From contig MU839836.1 in NCBI GenBank assembly GCA_030411725.1, positions 1,240,001-1,304,000 on the forward strand: a DNA stretch of 64,000 bases, given 5' to 3'. How positions within the stretch are numbered: the first letter of the stretch is position 1; the number at the start of each line of letters is the position of its first letter. Source of the DNA: Echria macrotheca. Lineage: Eukaryota; Ascomycota; Sordariomycetes; Sordariales; Schizotheciaceae. Made by a program: the position numbers and the translations under genes. The notes under the pieces are model-generated. The model was not told where the DNA came from. It searched no databases and saw only the letters and a program-made list of their open reading frames with translations. Below, piece after piece: positions 54,878 to 64,000 of this stretch.

Positions 54878-57568
54878 ATGGACCTCCTCAACGCCATCTA
54901 CGACTCCATCCCCAAACCACACACCTTCCTCCCTTCCAGCCGACTCCTCCCCTTCTCCCTCCAAGATCTTTTACTTTCCACCCTAGCCGCAACCTCTCTC
55001 ACCATCCAGAACAACCACAACCACATCAACAACAACCAAAATGTCCCCCCTCACCAACCAGCACCAACAACCCTCTACCCACCCCGTACGTATCCCCCCA
55101 TCCCCCCCCATCACCCCAAACCACAAACCCACAAACTAACATCCCCCCAGCGGTAGCAACCGGCCTCACCTCCCCCCGCTGGTCCCAAGCCCACCACCGC
55201 GCCCACCTCCTCATATCAAACCTCACCCTCCCCGAACTAGCAAACCTAACCCACGGCCACCCGGCAGCGGGGCCCTGCGTAGGCAACACCTCCCCTCTCA
55301 AACGCCTCTCCCTCCCCGCGCTCTGCTTCTACGACGGCCCCTCCGGTTTACGAGGGCAGGAATTCGTCTCTGCGTTCCCGGCGGGTATTCATCTCGCTTC
55401 TACTTTTGATCGGGACCTGATGAGACGGTATGGTGCCGCGCTGGGGAGTGAGTTTCGCGGGCGGGGGGTGAATTATGCGCTTGGGCCGGTGGGCGGGCCG
55501 CTTGGACGGGTTGTTAGGGGGGGAAGGAATTGGGAGGGTTTTGGGGTGGATCCGTATCTTGGGGGCGTGGGGATGGGGATGGTTGTGGAGGGGATGGGGG
55601 GTGTTGGGGTTGTTGCTACTGTTAAGGTATGTTTTTTTCTTTTCTTCGGGGGGAGGGGGGATATGTTGGTGTGTGTGTTTTTTTAAAGGGGGGGAAGTGA
55701 GATGTTAGGGGGTGCTTTTTTTATGGAGGCGAATAGTGTTTTTTGAAGGGGGAAAGCGAGATGTTGGGGTGTGTTTTGTTTTGAGATTTGATTTGGACTA
55801 ACTTGCTTTCTTCGGTCTAGCATTGGCTGCTTAATGAGCAGGAGTACCGACGGAGGTGGAGCGAGGCCGACGGGGAGGCGGTCAGTTCGAATGTGGATGA
55901 CCGCACGCTGAGGGAGTTGTATGTGTTCCCGTTTATGGATGCGCTCCGGGCCGGCGCCGGAGGGGTCATGTGTTCGTACCAGCGGGCGAACGGGACGTAT
56001 GCGTGTGAGAATGGCAAGTTGATGGCTGGGATCCTAAAGGGGGAGCTGGGCTTCGAGGGGTTCGTGGTGAGCGACTGGGACGGGCAGATGTCCGGCGTGG
56101 CGTCGGCGAATGCGGGACTCGATCTGGTCATGCCCGGTGCCGGATACTGGGGAGACAAACTCGTCGAGGCGGTTCAGAATGGGTCGGTTCCGGAGGAACG
56201 CTTGCGGGATATGGCTGCCCGCATCCTCGCGCCGTGGTTCTACGCCGGCCAAGACAACGAGTACCCGCCCGTCTCCATCTTCTCGAATACCGAGCGGCAT
56301 GCGGATCCGGTCGACGTGCGCGCCGACCACGCCTCGCTGATCCGCGAGATCGGCGCCGCGGGGACGGTGCTGGTCAAGAACGAGAACGGAACGCTCCCTC
56401 TAGCAAAACCGAAATTCGTCTGCGTCTACGGCTACGACGCGGTCCTCAAGGCCGCACCCTGGACGAACCCGGACCGCTACGGCGGCGGGTACGAGGTCAA
56501 CTGGGGCTGGAACACGCTCAACGGCACGCTCATCACCGGCGGCGGGTCCGGCAGCACGACGCCGCCGTACGTGGTCTCGCCGTTTGCCGCGGTGCAGGAG
56601 CGTGTCCTCCGGGACGGCGGCATCCTGCGCTGGGATTTCTGGGCGGAGAACCCGACGCCGTACGTCAACGCCGACGTGTGTCTTGTGTTCATCAACGCGT
56701 ATGCCGGCGAGAGTTTCGACCGGACGAGTTTGACCGACGAGGCAAGCGATCGGTTGGTGGGTAATGTGGCGGATTGGTGTGCGAGGACGGTGGTGGTGGT
56801 TCATTCTGCTGGTACTACCCCTTTTTTTGTGTCAGGGGAAAGTACTAACGTGTCCCAGGAATAAGAGTGGTAGACGCCTGGATCGACCACCCCAACATCA
56901 CAGCCGTCGTCTTCGCCGGCCTCCCGGGCCAGGAATCGGGTAACTCGCTTGTTTCGGTCCTCTACGGCGACGTCAACCCCTCCGGCCGACTGCCCTACAC
57001 CGTCGCGAGGGCCGAGTCCGACTACGGCGCGCTGCTCAACTCGACCATGACGGCGGACGACGATTTCACAGAGGGTCTGTATATCGACTACCGCGCTTTC
57101 GACCGGGACGGAATCACGCCCCGGTTTCCGTTTGGTCACGGTCTGTCATACACCTCGTTCGCGTACGCCAACCTGTCCGTCTCGGCGGCGGAAACAACAA
57201 TACGAGAATTCCCGGACCCGGACGTGCAAGTGATACAGGGAGGCCATCCGCAGCTCTGGGATGTTGTTGTCACTGTGAACTTCACCATCACGAACACGGG
57301 CGATAGGAACGGCACCGAGGTCGCGCAGCTGTATCTTGGCGTACCGGGGGCGGGCGAGGATACGCCCATCCGCCAGCTGAGGGGTTTCGAACGGGTCGGT
57401 CCGCTTGCGCCGGGGGAGGCGAGGGAGGTGAGGTTTGAACTGACCAGGCGGGACTTGAGCGTGTGGGATGTGGTTGCGCAGCAGTGGCGTGTTCGACGCG
57501 GGGCGTATCGGGTGTGGGTTGGGGCGAGTAGTCGGGATTTGCGGCTTGATGGGGGCTGGGAGATGTAG
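54878..57568 (+). CDS. GH3 beta-glucosidase
   Basis: Exons 54878-55085, 55151-55626, 55821-56811 and 56859-57568 give 794 residues. Introns are 65, 194 and 47 nt with GTACGT, GTATGT and GTACTA donors and CTAAC branch sites; all joins keep frame. The enzyme hydrolyses terminal beta-D-glucosides such as cellobiose. Visible GH3 marks are YDGPSGLRG, the LGPVGGPLGR and GGRNWEGF...DPYLGG block, HWLLNEQEYRRRW, GVMCSYQ, the nucleophile motif GFVVSDWDG (Asp313), GLDLVMPG, the second-domain NAYAGESFDRTSL with likely acid/base Glu525, FAGLPGQESGNSL, RFPFGHGLSYTSF, and a fibronectin-III-like C terminus (TNTGDRNGTEVAQLYL, LRGFERV). The N terminus (MDLLNAIYDS) is not a classical signal peptide, so the protein may be intracellular or the start may be misplaced. 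Exons 1-2 are strikingly C-rich then G-rich. Confidence 0.93.
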
Positions 57569-57924
57569 TCATACGTAGTCATGACCCCCGAAGGTATATG
57601 TCAAGACGTACAAGGTTGGATATCGTGGTGGATATTCAGGTTGGTTATATCACGGAGGGCGGACAAAGGACATAAGACAACCTCAAAATAGACTTTTAGA
57701 TTTAATCTATTGTGATCGGAATGGCAAGGTGATGAAGCAAGTCTGGTCGAGCACAGGGACCACGCAGCGGCCAGCCTGGCGAGTGCCTCAAAAGACCCCT
57801 TTCTTTTCCAGTGCCGGTGAATCGCTACAACCTGGAGAAATAGAATAGTAGTGGGCACTTCTGTACTAGTCATCATCTCCTGTCCCTGGTCCGGCAAAAG
57901 GTTCTTATCCCTTCTCCTATAGAC

Positions 57925-58028
57925 AACTTGCGCCCTTTGAGGGACCGCTTACCCCCTCAAGGGGTGGAAGGAAGCCTTTGGCTTCTTACGGCTTAAGATA
58001 AATAATAATAATAAACTTGCGCCCTTTG
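57925..58028 (+). mobile_element. Short retroposon-like element, truncated copy, with 15-bp direct repeats
   Basis: AACTTGCGCCCTTTG occurs at 57925-57939 and exactly again at 58014-58028, flanking 74 bp. The insert matches the 3' 61 bp of the element at 19793-19923. It shows the same two hairpins, ACCCC-CTCAA-GGGGT and GAAGCC-TTT-GGCTTC; loops differ while the stems stay paired. It ends in TTAAGATAAAT followed by (AAT)n. Being shorter at its 5' end, with a longer target-site-like duplication, is typical of retroposed copies. Confidence 0.6.
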
Positions 58029-58438
58029 CCTCAAATGCATTCTAACTCATCCACACCCAAGACACGTTGAAGAAAAGCAGCATACTACGAGGTCCAGGGT
58101 CCAGAGGAAGATCAAGAACCCCAAGCTGCAGTGAGAGCTGGAAAAGAGGTCCGATAAGAGGGAAAGGGGGGTAGTATACCACCGAAACAAGACCTGACAA
58201 AACACACAACACCCGGGACAACAAAACAAAATCCGTAGCCGTGATAAGAATGCTCCTTACTAGACGTACATAATGCTACAATCCAATCTGAGCATCCCGA
58301 TTTGGTCTAGGCACTTTCCAACTTACTGACCAAGATGAAAGAAGAAAGGAGGGAAGAAGTAGAATCTGCTTCTTGGAGATCCTGTCCTACCTATCTAGCT
58401 AGCATAATACCCCTCGGTGTATTTGGGGAGTCAACCCG

Positions 58439-58474
<36 letters not shown>

Positions 58475-58660
58475 CGGCGGGGGGGGGGGCGGGGGGGGGG
58501 GGCGCGGGGGGGGGGGGCGGGGGCGGNNNNNNNNNNAACGTTGGGTTCTCTTTTATAGTGGTTTTTTGTTTTCGGTGGCCCCCAAAATACCAACCATAAA
58601 ACCCCACGGGTTTTTTTGGGTTTTCCACCCCGCCCCCCCCCCCCCCCCCCCCCCCCATCT
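58439..58660. other. Assembly gap and low-quality homopolymer region
   Basis: 58439-58526 is almost pure G, 58527-58536 are N, and 58630-58657 is almost pure C. The bases between look distorted by homopolymer errors (runs such as TTTTTT, CCCCC and GGGTTTTTTTGGG). Sequence here should not be interpreted. Confidence 0.85.
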
Positions 58661-59178
58661 CCATCATCACCAACATCACCGTCTGCATCTGCCGTAGACC
58701 CCAAGTAAGACTACAACCTTCAGATACATATATGTAGGTTTAATCCCCCACTGATAGATATGTGCAGCCCAGTCCACCTGGTCTCAGGTAGTTAAAATGC
58801 AAGAAGAGGGTTGGTACCTGGACACAGCAGGCGCAAGTCCTTCGTTCAGGGGCGGTGCTCCTCTACTAGGCTACTAGACAACGCAAGACACGAGATCAGT
58901 CGACTAGGTACTGAACATGCCCTGGTGGAGTTGACATGCAACAAAATCAAGACTTGACGAAATCTTGTCACGCCGGGCTCATGGGAAACAAAGTACAGGT
59001 GCGGGGGCATCATGTCAGGTATATATTGCGCAGAAACGAATGTATACTCCCCTGGGTATTATCCAATCCACTATTATCTGCAAGCCGTGCTCACTATTCC
59101 TCCTCTGGGAAATCTGTTTCGTCCCATTCCCAGCACCCTCAAGTTGAGCTAACCCCAACATGGAGACCATGCAAGATG

Positions 59179-61068
59179 TTAGGTAGCAGCAGCCGGTGTT
59201 GTGGTCGTTTCCGGCTCCGCCTTTTCCACGTGTGCGGGTGTCGCCGCGGCAGGCGCGGAGCCAAGAGGGACGGACACCTACAAACGTTAGCCGGTTTTCC
59301 AGTAGCCATAATCCCCGAGGACGCAAAGGTGGTGCAGGTAGTGAGAAACGACAGAATAAGGGCGAAGGACAGTAAACATACCTTGAGATTCCCTGCCTCA
59401 ATCTCCCGCTCCAACTCCTCCAACCGACTCCCCTTCTGCAGCTTCTTCCACGCCGGCAAGCCCGAGTCAAACACCTCGTCCATCTCCTCAAGCGTATACC
59501 CCTTGGTCTCCGGCGCCAGCAGAGCCATATGAATCAGCGCGGCGGCATTGAAGGCACCAAAGATGTAGTACATCTTGTAGCTGATATTCCACAGCAGCGG
59601 CGGCACGCCAAACGCCAGCACCATGTTCCAGAACCAGTTGGACGCCGTCGACAGCGACACGGCCTTGGCGCGGATCTTGGACGGGTAGATCTCGGCCGGA
59701 TATGTCCACGACACGGGGCCCCAGGTCGTGGCGAAGGTGGCTACGAACAGGTACGAAAACGCGACGATGGCCGACGAGGCAGGCCGGTTGTTGAGGACGA
59801 GCCAGGTCACGTCGCTATTGTCGGGCGTGCGCGTCGCGTCCGTGTTGGGCTGGCCATAGTACTGCTGGATCGCGCCCGAGATGAAGAGCCATGTCATCAT
59901 GCCGAAAGAACCGATGAGCAGGGCGGGGCGGCGACCAAATCTGTCAAGATACAAAATGGCCGGGAGCGTGAGGGCTACATTGATCACGTACTGGATCGAG
60001 GCGGTAGCCAGGGGTGAGGCGATTTGTGCCGAGCTACTCATTATCAGTTTCTTGTCTAGTTCCCAAATCACAGCCGACTCACCTCATGATGTAGGAGATG
60101 TAGTACATCATCACGTTCATTCCGCAAAGTTGCGACCACCTGTTCTAGTTAGCATCTTTGAAGTGTGTGGCGTTGCGATGATAGTAAGCTTACATCTGGA
60201 TGCCCATGCCCAACAGCACGCGCTTGGCCATCCTCGGTTCGACCAGCGTCTTGAACGAAGAAGCCGCCTGCTCCCTCTCAAACCGCAGAGCCTCCTCAAT
60301 CTCCTGGTACTGCGCCAATACCTTGGGATGGTTGGCATCACCGTTCCCATGGATCGAAGCCAGCACTTTAATGGCCTCCTCCCAGCGGTCCTTGGACGCG
60401 AGCCACCGCGGACTATAAGGCATGAAGAACATACCCACGAACAAAATGAAGGCCGGTACCATCTGGATACCCCAGGGAATCCGGAAGGCAGCAGCCGGCT
60501 GGTCAGGATCCGACGGTCCACCACCAACCTGAGCGGCGCCAAACTGAATAAAATACTGGATCAGAATACCCCAGGTGATAGCCCACTGCTGTAGCGAGAC
60601 AACACGTCCGCGGATCTCCTTGGGCGCGATCTCAGACTGATACACGGGGACAATAGACGAGGCAATACCGACGCACAAGCCGCAAATGACACGGCCGACG
60701 CAGAGCATGCCGACGTTCTGAGAGGCGCACATCAGGATGGACCCAATGATCCACAGGATGCACGAGAACTGCAGGGCGACCTTGCGCGAGAACCTGTCGG
60801 CGAGGAACGACGAGGTCAAGGACCCGACCAAGCTGCCGGCGGGCATGGCGGCCGTGATGGCGCCCTGGGTGTAGGAGACGGGGTGGCCAAAGTACTGCTT
60901 GTACGCCTGGGTGCCCAGCACGCCCGACATGGAGCTGATGTCGAAGCCGAACAGCCCGCCGCCTGATCTCTGTCAGTTTTTCCCCCATTATATTTACTTT
61001 GACTCCAAAAAAGGCTCACCAATGGCGGCAAAGGCGCAGATGAAGTAGACGTTGCTGGCCTGATACAT
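59179..61068 (-). CDS. MFS hexose transporter, Hgt1-like high-affinity glucose transporter type
   Basis: Minus-strand exons 61068-61020, 60962-60194, 60139-60083, 60036-59382 and 59277-59179 give 542 residues. Introns are 57, 54, 46 and 104 nt. The sugar-porter family is shown by GGLFGFDISSMSG (TM1), the loop LADRFSRK, GRVICGLCVG, VPVYQSEIAPKEIRGR, PYSPRWLASKDRW, QLCGMNVMMYYISYIM (TM7 sugar-site region), SIQYVINV, LDRFGRRPAL, VSWTYPAEIYPSKIRAKA and PETKGYTLEEMDEVFD. About 12 hydrophobic segments are visible. In PESPRWL the Glu is replaced by Tyr. The pattern is closest to yeast Hgt1-like proton-coupled glucose transporters at the plasma membrane. The short last exon encodes an Ala/Thr/Glu-rich cytoplasmic tail. 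The gene is convergent with the beta-glucosidase gene, whose product it could take up. Confidence 0.93.
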
Positions 61069-62760
61069 GGTGTCGGGACGCGAAGTCGACAGAGATGCAA
61101 CCTCAAGGAAAGGCCAAGACAGGAACAACCATCGGAGATGGGAGGACAGGACTATATGTGTCGGAGGAGACCAGGCAGGTCCTGCGCAAGGACTCCCTGC
61201 ATGGATGGGACTGTCGGTATCCTCGTCGCGGCCATGGTTGTACAGCCCCCTCTCCCCCCCGAATAGATTCACGATCCTTCCTAGACAGGGAGGTCCCAGC
61301 ACCGTTCTGGCAGCTCACGGCCGTGCAGAGTGTGACCATCAGGGTCTGTCCAGGAGAGGATGGGATCGTCTGTCTGGAGCTGGGCCGACGTGGTATTCCG
61401 ACGCTACCCTCGTCAAGCTGTCTGTCTGTCTGCTCTGCTCGAGCGAGCGGTCGGGAGGATCCATCCAGCCTAGGTTTGTCTGGCTGGACCCGCGAACAGC
61501 AAGCAGGGCATGGGAGTATAGAAATGCTGTATCACGTACAGCAGACCACATGTCTCGTTGCTTGTCTATTCTCCACCAATAACCGTGGCCCTCCAAATTC
61601 TCTGCGTCGCATCCCACCAGACCCCCTCCACCGTTGTCCGTCCCGCAGCCTTCGTGCCGCACATGGCAGGGCGCTGTACAATGAGCCTGGATAGGAAGGA
61701 GCTTGGGCTCGACCGCGTCCTGGAATTTGTCTGGCAGTGACAAACTTTGCAAGTCTCACGTGTTGGATGGGTTGGCAAGTTTGGTTGCTGGTGGTTGTTG
61801 AATCGGAACAAATCGTAGTGGCGTTTGAGTGCCGAACCGTCGCTGGCTAGTGGCTTTTTGGCCTGGCACCAGCCAATGACGGAGGCTCGCCAGCGCCCCC
61901 GACAAGCCACCCGCCCACTGAAGCTTTTGCCAAGCAGTGCTTGATGCGTCGACAAGAGCATCCGAGGGACGATAATATTATCTTTAGGTATCAGAGTCAC
62001 GAGAAAGAAGAAATCCAAGCCCCAAGATGCAAGATGCAAGCCTTTACCGAGCCCTGGAGGGACTCTCCAGTGCAAAATGTAGGTAGCAAAGGAACTACCC
62101 CGATGGGCAGCTCGCATCCACCCACCACCCACCAAGTGATTACACCACCCCCTTCCCAACGGCAGAGCACTTCGCTTCATGTGCCGTGATTCCGCCCAGC
62201 TTCTCGAAGCGCATTTCAGAATCTCATCACCCGATCTCGTTGATCTAATCTTGTCTCCCTCCCTTCATCCAAACCACACTTCCTTCCCATAAACCCAATC
62301 CGCTTGCCATAGGTGAATGAGTTTCTGTACAGTCCAGCCAAGGTTACATCCATCGCACGACGCTGCACACAACCCCAGAACAGCAGAAAAAAATCCGACC
62401 GAAGCAAAGCCGCAAACACACCGCGCTGTAACCATGCACCTACGACCAAGTGACATCAAAAAGGATCCAAGCATGCCGGAACCTGAGCCGGTGTCAGCCT
62501 CGGAGCTTTTCATCCCCGCACCTTGCCCCTCCACCGCTCCACTGCCCCCCGAAGCTTAATTCCACCACCACATGTCGGAGTGCTCCGTCTCTCTGCCACC
62601 ATCATTTCACCTTCGCCGGGTGCCCATGTGACGTGACTGCTTCCCAGTACAAACTGTACCTGTAAAGACTGGAGATCATTGCCAGACAGAGATGTAACCC
62701 CTTCCTCCCCACAGCAACACATAAAGCGTAGCATGCAGTGAGAAAATGGTGACATCGAGG

Positions 62761-62835
62761 AAAACCCCGATTGCCGTCGGAGTGTCGACCATCTTCAAAA
62801 ACCCCCGATTGCCGTCAAAGTGTCAGACCATCTTC
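62761..62835 (+). repeat. Two-copy tandem repeat, about 38-bp unit
   Basis: Units 62761-62796 and 62797-62835 share CCCCGATTGCCGTC, AGTGTC and ACCATCTTC. A third, partial start (AAAACCTCCGA) follows. Confidence 0.8.
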
Positions 62836-63304
62836 AAAAACCTCCGAGAGTCGTTGAAAAGGGGAACCGACAATCTGCAAACTGATTAGCAAACCGTATG
62901 TATCCATGCAAAACCTTCAATGACGACAACGTCCTGTCGTGTTAGTCACCACCGCATTAAAAGGGGGAAAACAAGCATTCATATTAAGCCATCTTGGCCT
63001 ATGAGATCGAACGCGTCTCGAAAGACGCGTCGCGAAGCTGGGGTCCAAGACGGTCCAGTTCTAGAGTAAAGAGGGCCAGCGAGCCGGACAGATCGAACCG
63101 TCGGTTGGCATAACAGCGCTGCTGTACATATATCCATCATCGAAACCTGCCTCATGTTAGCATCACGCTTTGAGACGGGGTAACGACCCAAGAAGCCTGG
63201 CGGGACCGCCGGGCTGTTGAATGTCACATCCGATTGAGAGACTTGCCGTTCCCAAGCTATTCAGCGCTCCTAGACACAAACCTGTAATGCCCTAGACTCC
63301 GCCT

Positions 63305-63346
63305 GCCGAACGCTTGCTCAAAGCCGCCGAACGCTTGCTCAAAGCT
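63305..63346 (+). repeat. 21-bp direct tandem repeat, two copies
   Basis: GCCGAACGCTTGCTCAAAGC plus one further base occurs at 63305-63325 and 63326-63346, differing only at the last base. Confidence 0.9.
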
Positions 63347-63369
63347 GCTCATCATATTGCAGTCCGGCT

Positions 63370-63409
63370 AACTGCCAAACTGCCAAACTGCCAAACTGCC
63401 AAACTGCCA
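63370..63409 (+). repeat. 8-bp tandem repeat AACTGCCA x5
   Basis: Five perfect copies end 24 bp before the stop codon of the minus-strand poly(A) polymerase gene, so they lie in or next to its 3' UTR. Confidence 0.9.
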
Positions 63410-63432
63410 TGATCCAGGGCCGTGACGCCACA

Positions 63433-64000
63433 TCAGCGCCTGCTGCGGTTTTGACTGTAGCCACCCCGACCACGCATGGAACCAGAACCTCGGGAAGATT
63501 CCGTGCCGGGCCTCGGATTAGACTTCTGTCTCTCTGTGATACGAGCTAGCGACTCGGTTCGGCCAGCAGCCTGATTGACCAGTTTCTCGGCATAGGTATG
63601 TCTACCGTCCCGGTCCGTCTCCAACAGTCTCCGGTTGTGGTTCCTCTGCACGAAGAAGCTTTTATAGTTGCCCCCGAGGATGGGGCGCAACAAGCTGTCG
63701 ACCGAGCCGGGGTTCTCTGCCGCAGCCACCATCTGATTCTGCAGCGTGGTAAACGTCTGTTGAAACAAACTTCTGATGGCGACGGTCTGCGAAGAGCCAC
63801 CTGCGACATCATTCTCGGGATTGTTGGGGTCAATGATGGAAAACCGCTCCCTGTATCTGTATGAAAACTGCTTAATGGTATCCTGTGAAATCGTTAGTCT
63901 GGATTTGCCCGGGCGGATCGACACAACACACCTTTTGAATATACATCGGTGGGTCGAGGCAGATGGCAACCTGCTTAAAGTTGAACTGGTGACCATAAAG
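63433..64000 (-). CDS. Trf4/Cid14-type non-canonical poly(A) RNA polymerase, C-terminal part
   Basis: Minus-strand exons >64000-63932 and 63882-63433. The 49-nt intron is GTGTGT...CTAAC...CACAG. The visible 172 residues begin LYGHQFNFKQVAICLDPP and continue DTIKQFSYRYRERFSIIDPN, then PNNPENDVAGGS, a hallmark near the end of the PAP-associated domain of Trf4/5-like nucleotidyltransferases. The tail ends in Arg/Gly-rich sequence (RGSGSMRGRGG...RSRR), fitting RNA binding. Family members oligoadenylate aberrant nuclear RNAs as part of TRAMP, feeding them to the exosome. The catalytic domain lies outside the window. Confidence 0.88.
   Translation of the reverse strand, partial: FMVTSSTLSRLPSASTHRCIFKRCVVSIRPGKSRLTISQDTIKQFSYRYRERFSIIDPNNPENDVAGGSSQTVAIRSLFQQTFTTLQNQMVAAAENPGSVDSLLRPILGGNYKSFFVQRNHNRRLLETDRDGRHTYAEKLVNQAAGRTESLARITERQKSNPRPGTESSRGSGSMRGRGGYSQNRSRR

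Larger units (their letters stand above)
57569..59178. other. Convergent intergenic region with assembly gap, 1.6 kb
   Basis: Between the beta-glucosidase and transporter stop codons lie the shorter retroposon-like copy, a long G-homopolymer region, 10 unknown bases and a C-homopolymer run. No gene is supported. Confidence 0.6.
61069..63432. other. Intergenic region, 2.4 kb
   Basis: It holds the transporter promoter and the 3' flank of the poly(A) polymerase gene, with two sets of short tandem repeats near the right end. The long open frame antisense at 61095-61694 lies in the transporter's upstream region and has no domain. No gene is supported. Confidence 0.5.

Noticed and set aside
61095..61694. 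199-codon plus-strand frame in the transporter upstream region
   Set aside because: It begins next to the start of the minus-strand transporter, has no recognisable motif, and is overlapped by other long frames.
63370..63409. AACTGCCA array considered as a CRISPR-like or telomeric repeat
   Set aside because: Units are contiguous without spacers and do not match the fungal telomere unit TTAGGG.

Overview
The window is nuclear DNA of a filamentous ascomycete (Pezizomycotina), most likely a sordariomycete. The evidence is eukaryotic gene structure with many short introns (mostly 43-106 nt, GTRNGT donors, CTAAC/CTGAC branch sites, YAG acceptors), CT-rich promoters, and families typical of moulds: a dysferlin-domain peroxin, a 2EXR protein, an NLR-type N-terminal domain with a ubiquitin-like domain, a GH3 beta-glucosidase and an Hgt1-type sugar transporter. 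The species cannot be named from the sequence. No tRNA, rRNA, CRISPR array, bacterial operon or intact transposon was seen.

Layout. 1-1240: 3' end of an uncharacterised membrane protein gene (+). 1241-11040: 9.8 kb without a convincing gene, rich in microsatellites and TACCTAGG palindromes. 11041-17890: a large nuclear-looking protein with a putative zinc motif, then a Pex24/Pex28-32-like peroxin (both +). 17891-20033: a repeat-dense intergenic island. 20034-25858: an accessory-looking cluster made of an NLR-like N-domain/ubiquitin-like/zinc-ribbon gene (-), a 2EXR gene (+) and a degenerate lipase-like membrane protein (+). 26944-42774: an uncharacterised conserved protein (-), then five + strand genes (coiled-coil protein, BTB protein, Cys-rich zinc-ribbon protein, large BTB-like protein, TMEM135/PMP52-like membrane protein). 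43455-48790: a GNAT acetyltransferase and a 1258-aa disordered protein (both -). 48791-54877: 6.1 kb shared upstream region. 54878-61068: a convergent pair, GH3 beta-glucosidase (+) and hexose transporter (-), with an assembly gap between them. 63433-64000: C-terminal end of a Trf4-type non-canonical poly(A) polymerase (-).

Functional links are modest. The beta-glucosidase and the sugar transporter form a plausible glucoside-use pair. Two proteins (DysF peroxin, TMEM135/PMP52-like) are tied to peroxisomal membranes by family. The 20-26 kb cluster resembles fast-evolving accessory loci.

The most unusual non-coding signal is a small structured element present twice (about 19793-19923 and 57940-58013). 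Each copy is flanked by a perfect direct repeat (12 and 15 bp), and both share a two-hairpin 3' end followed by an A/T-rich tail, which is the signature of a short retroposon. Exon boundaries were placed by hand from splice signals and reading frame and were not checked against transcripts.
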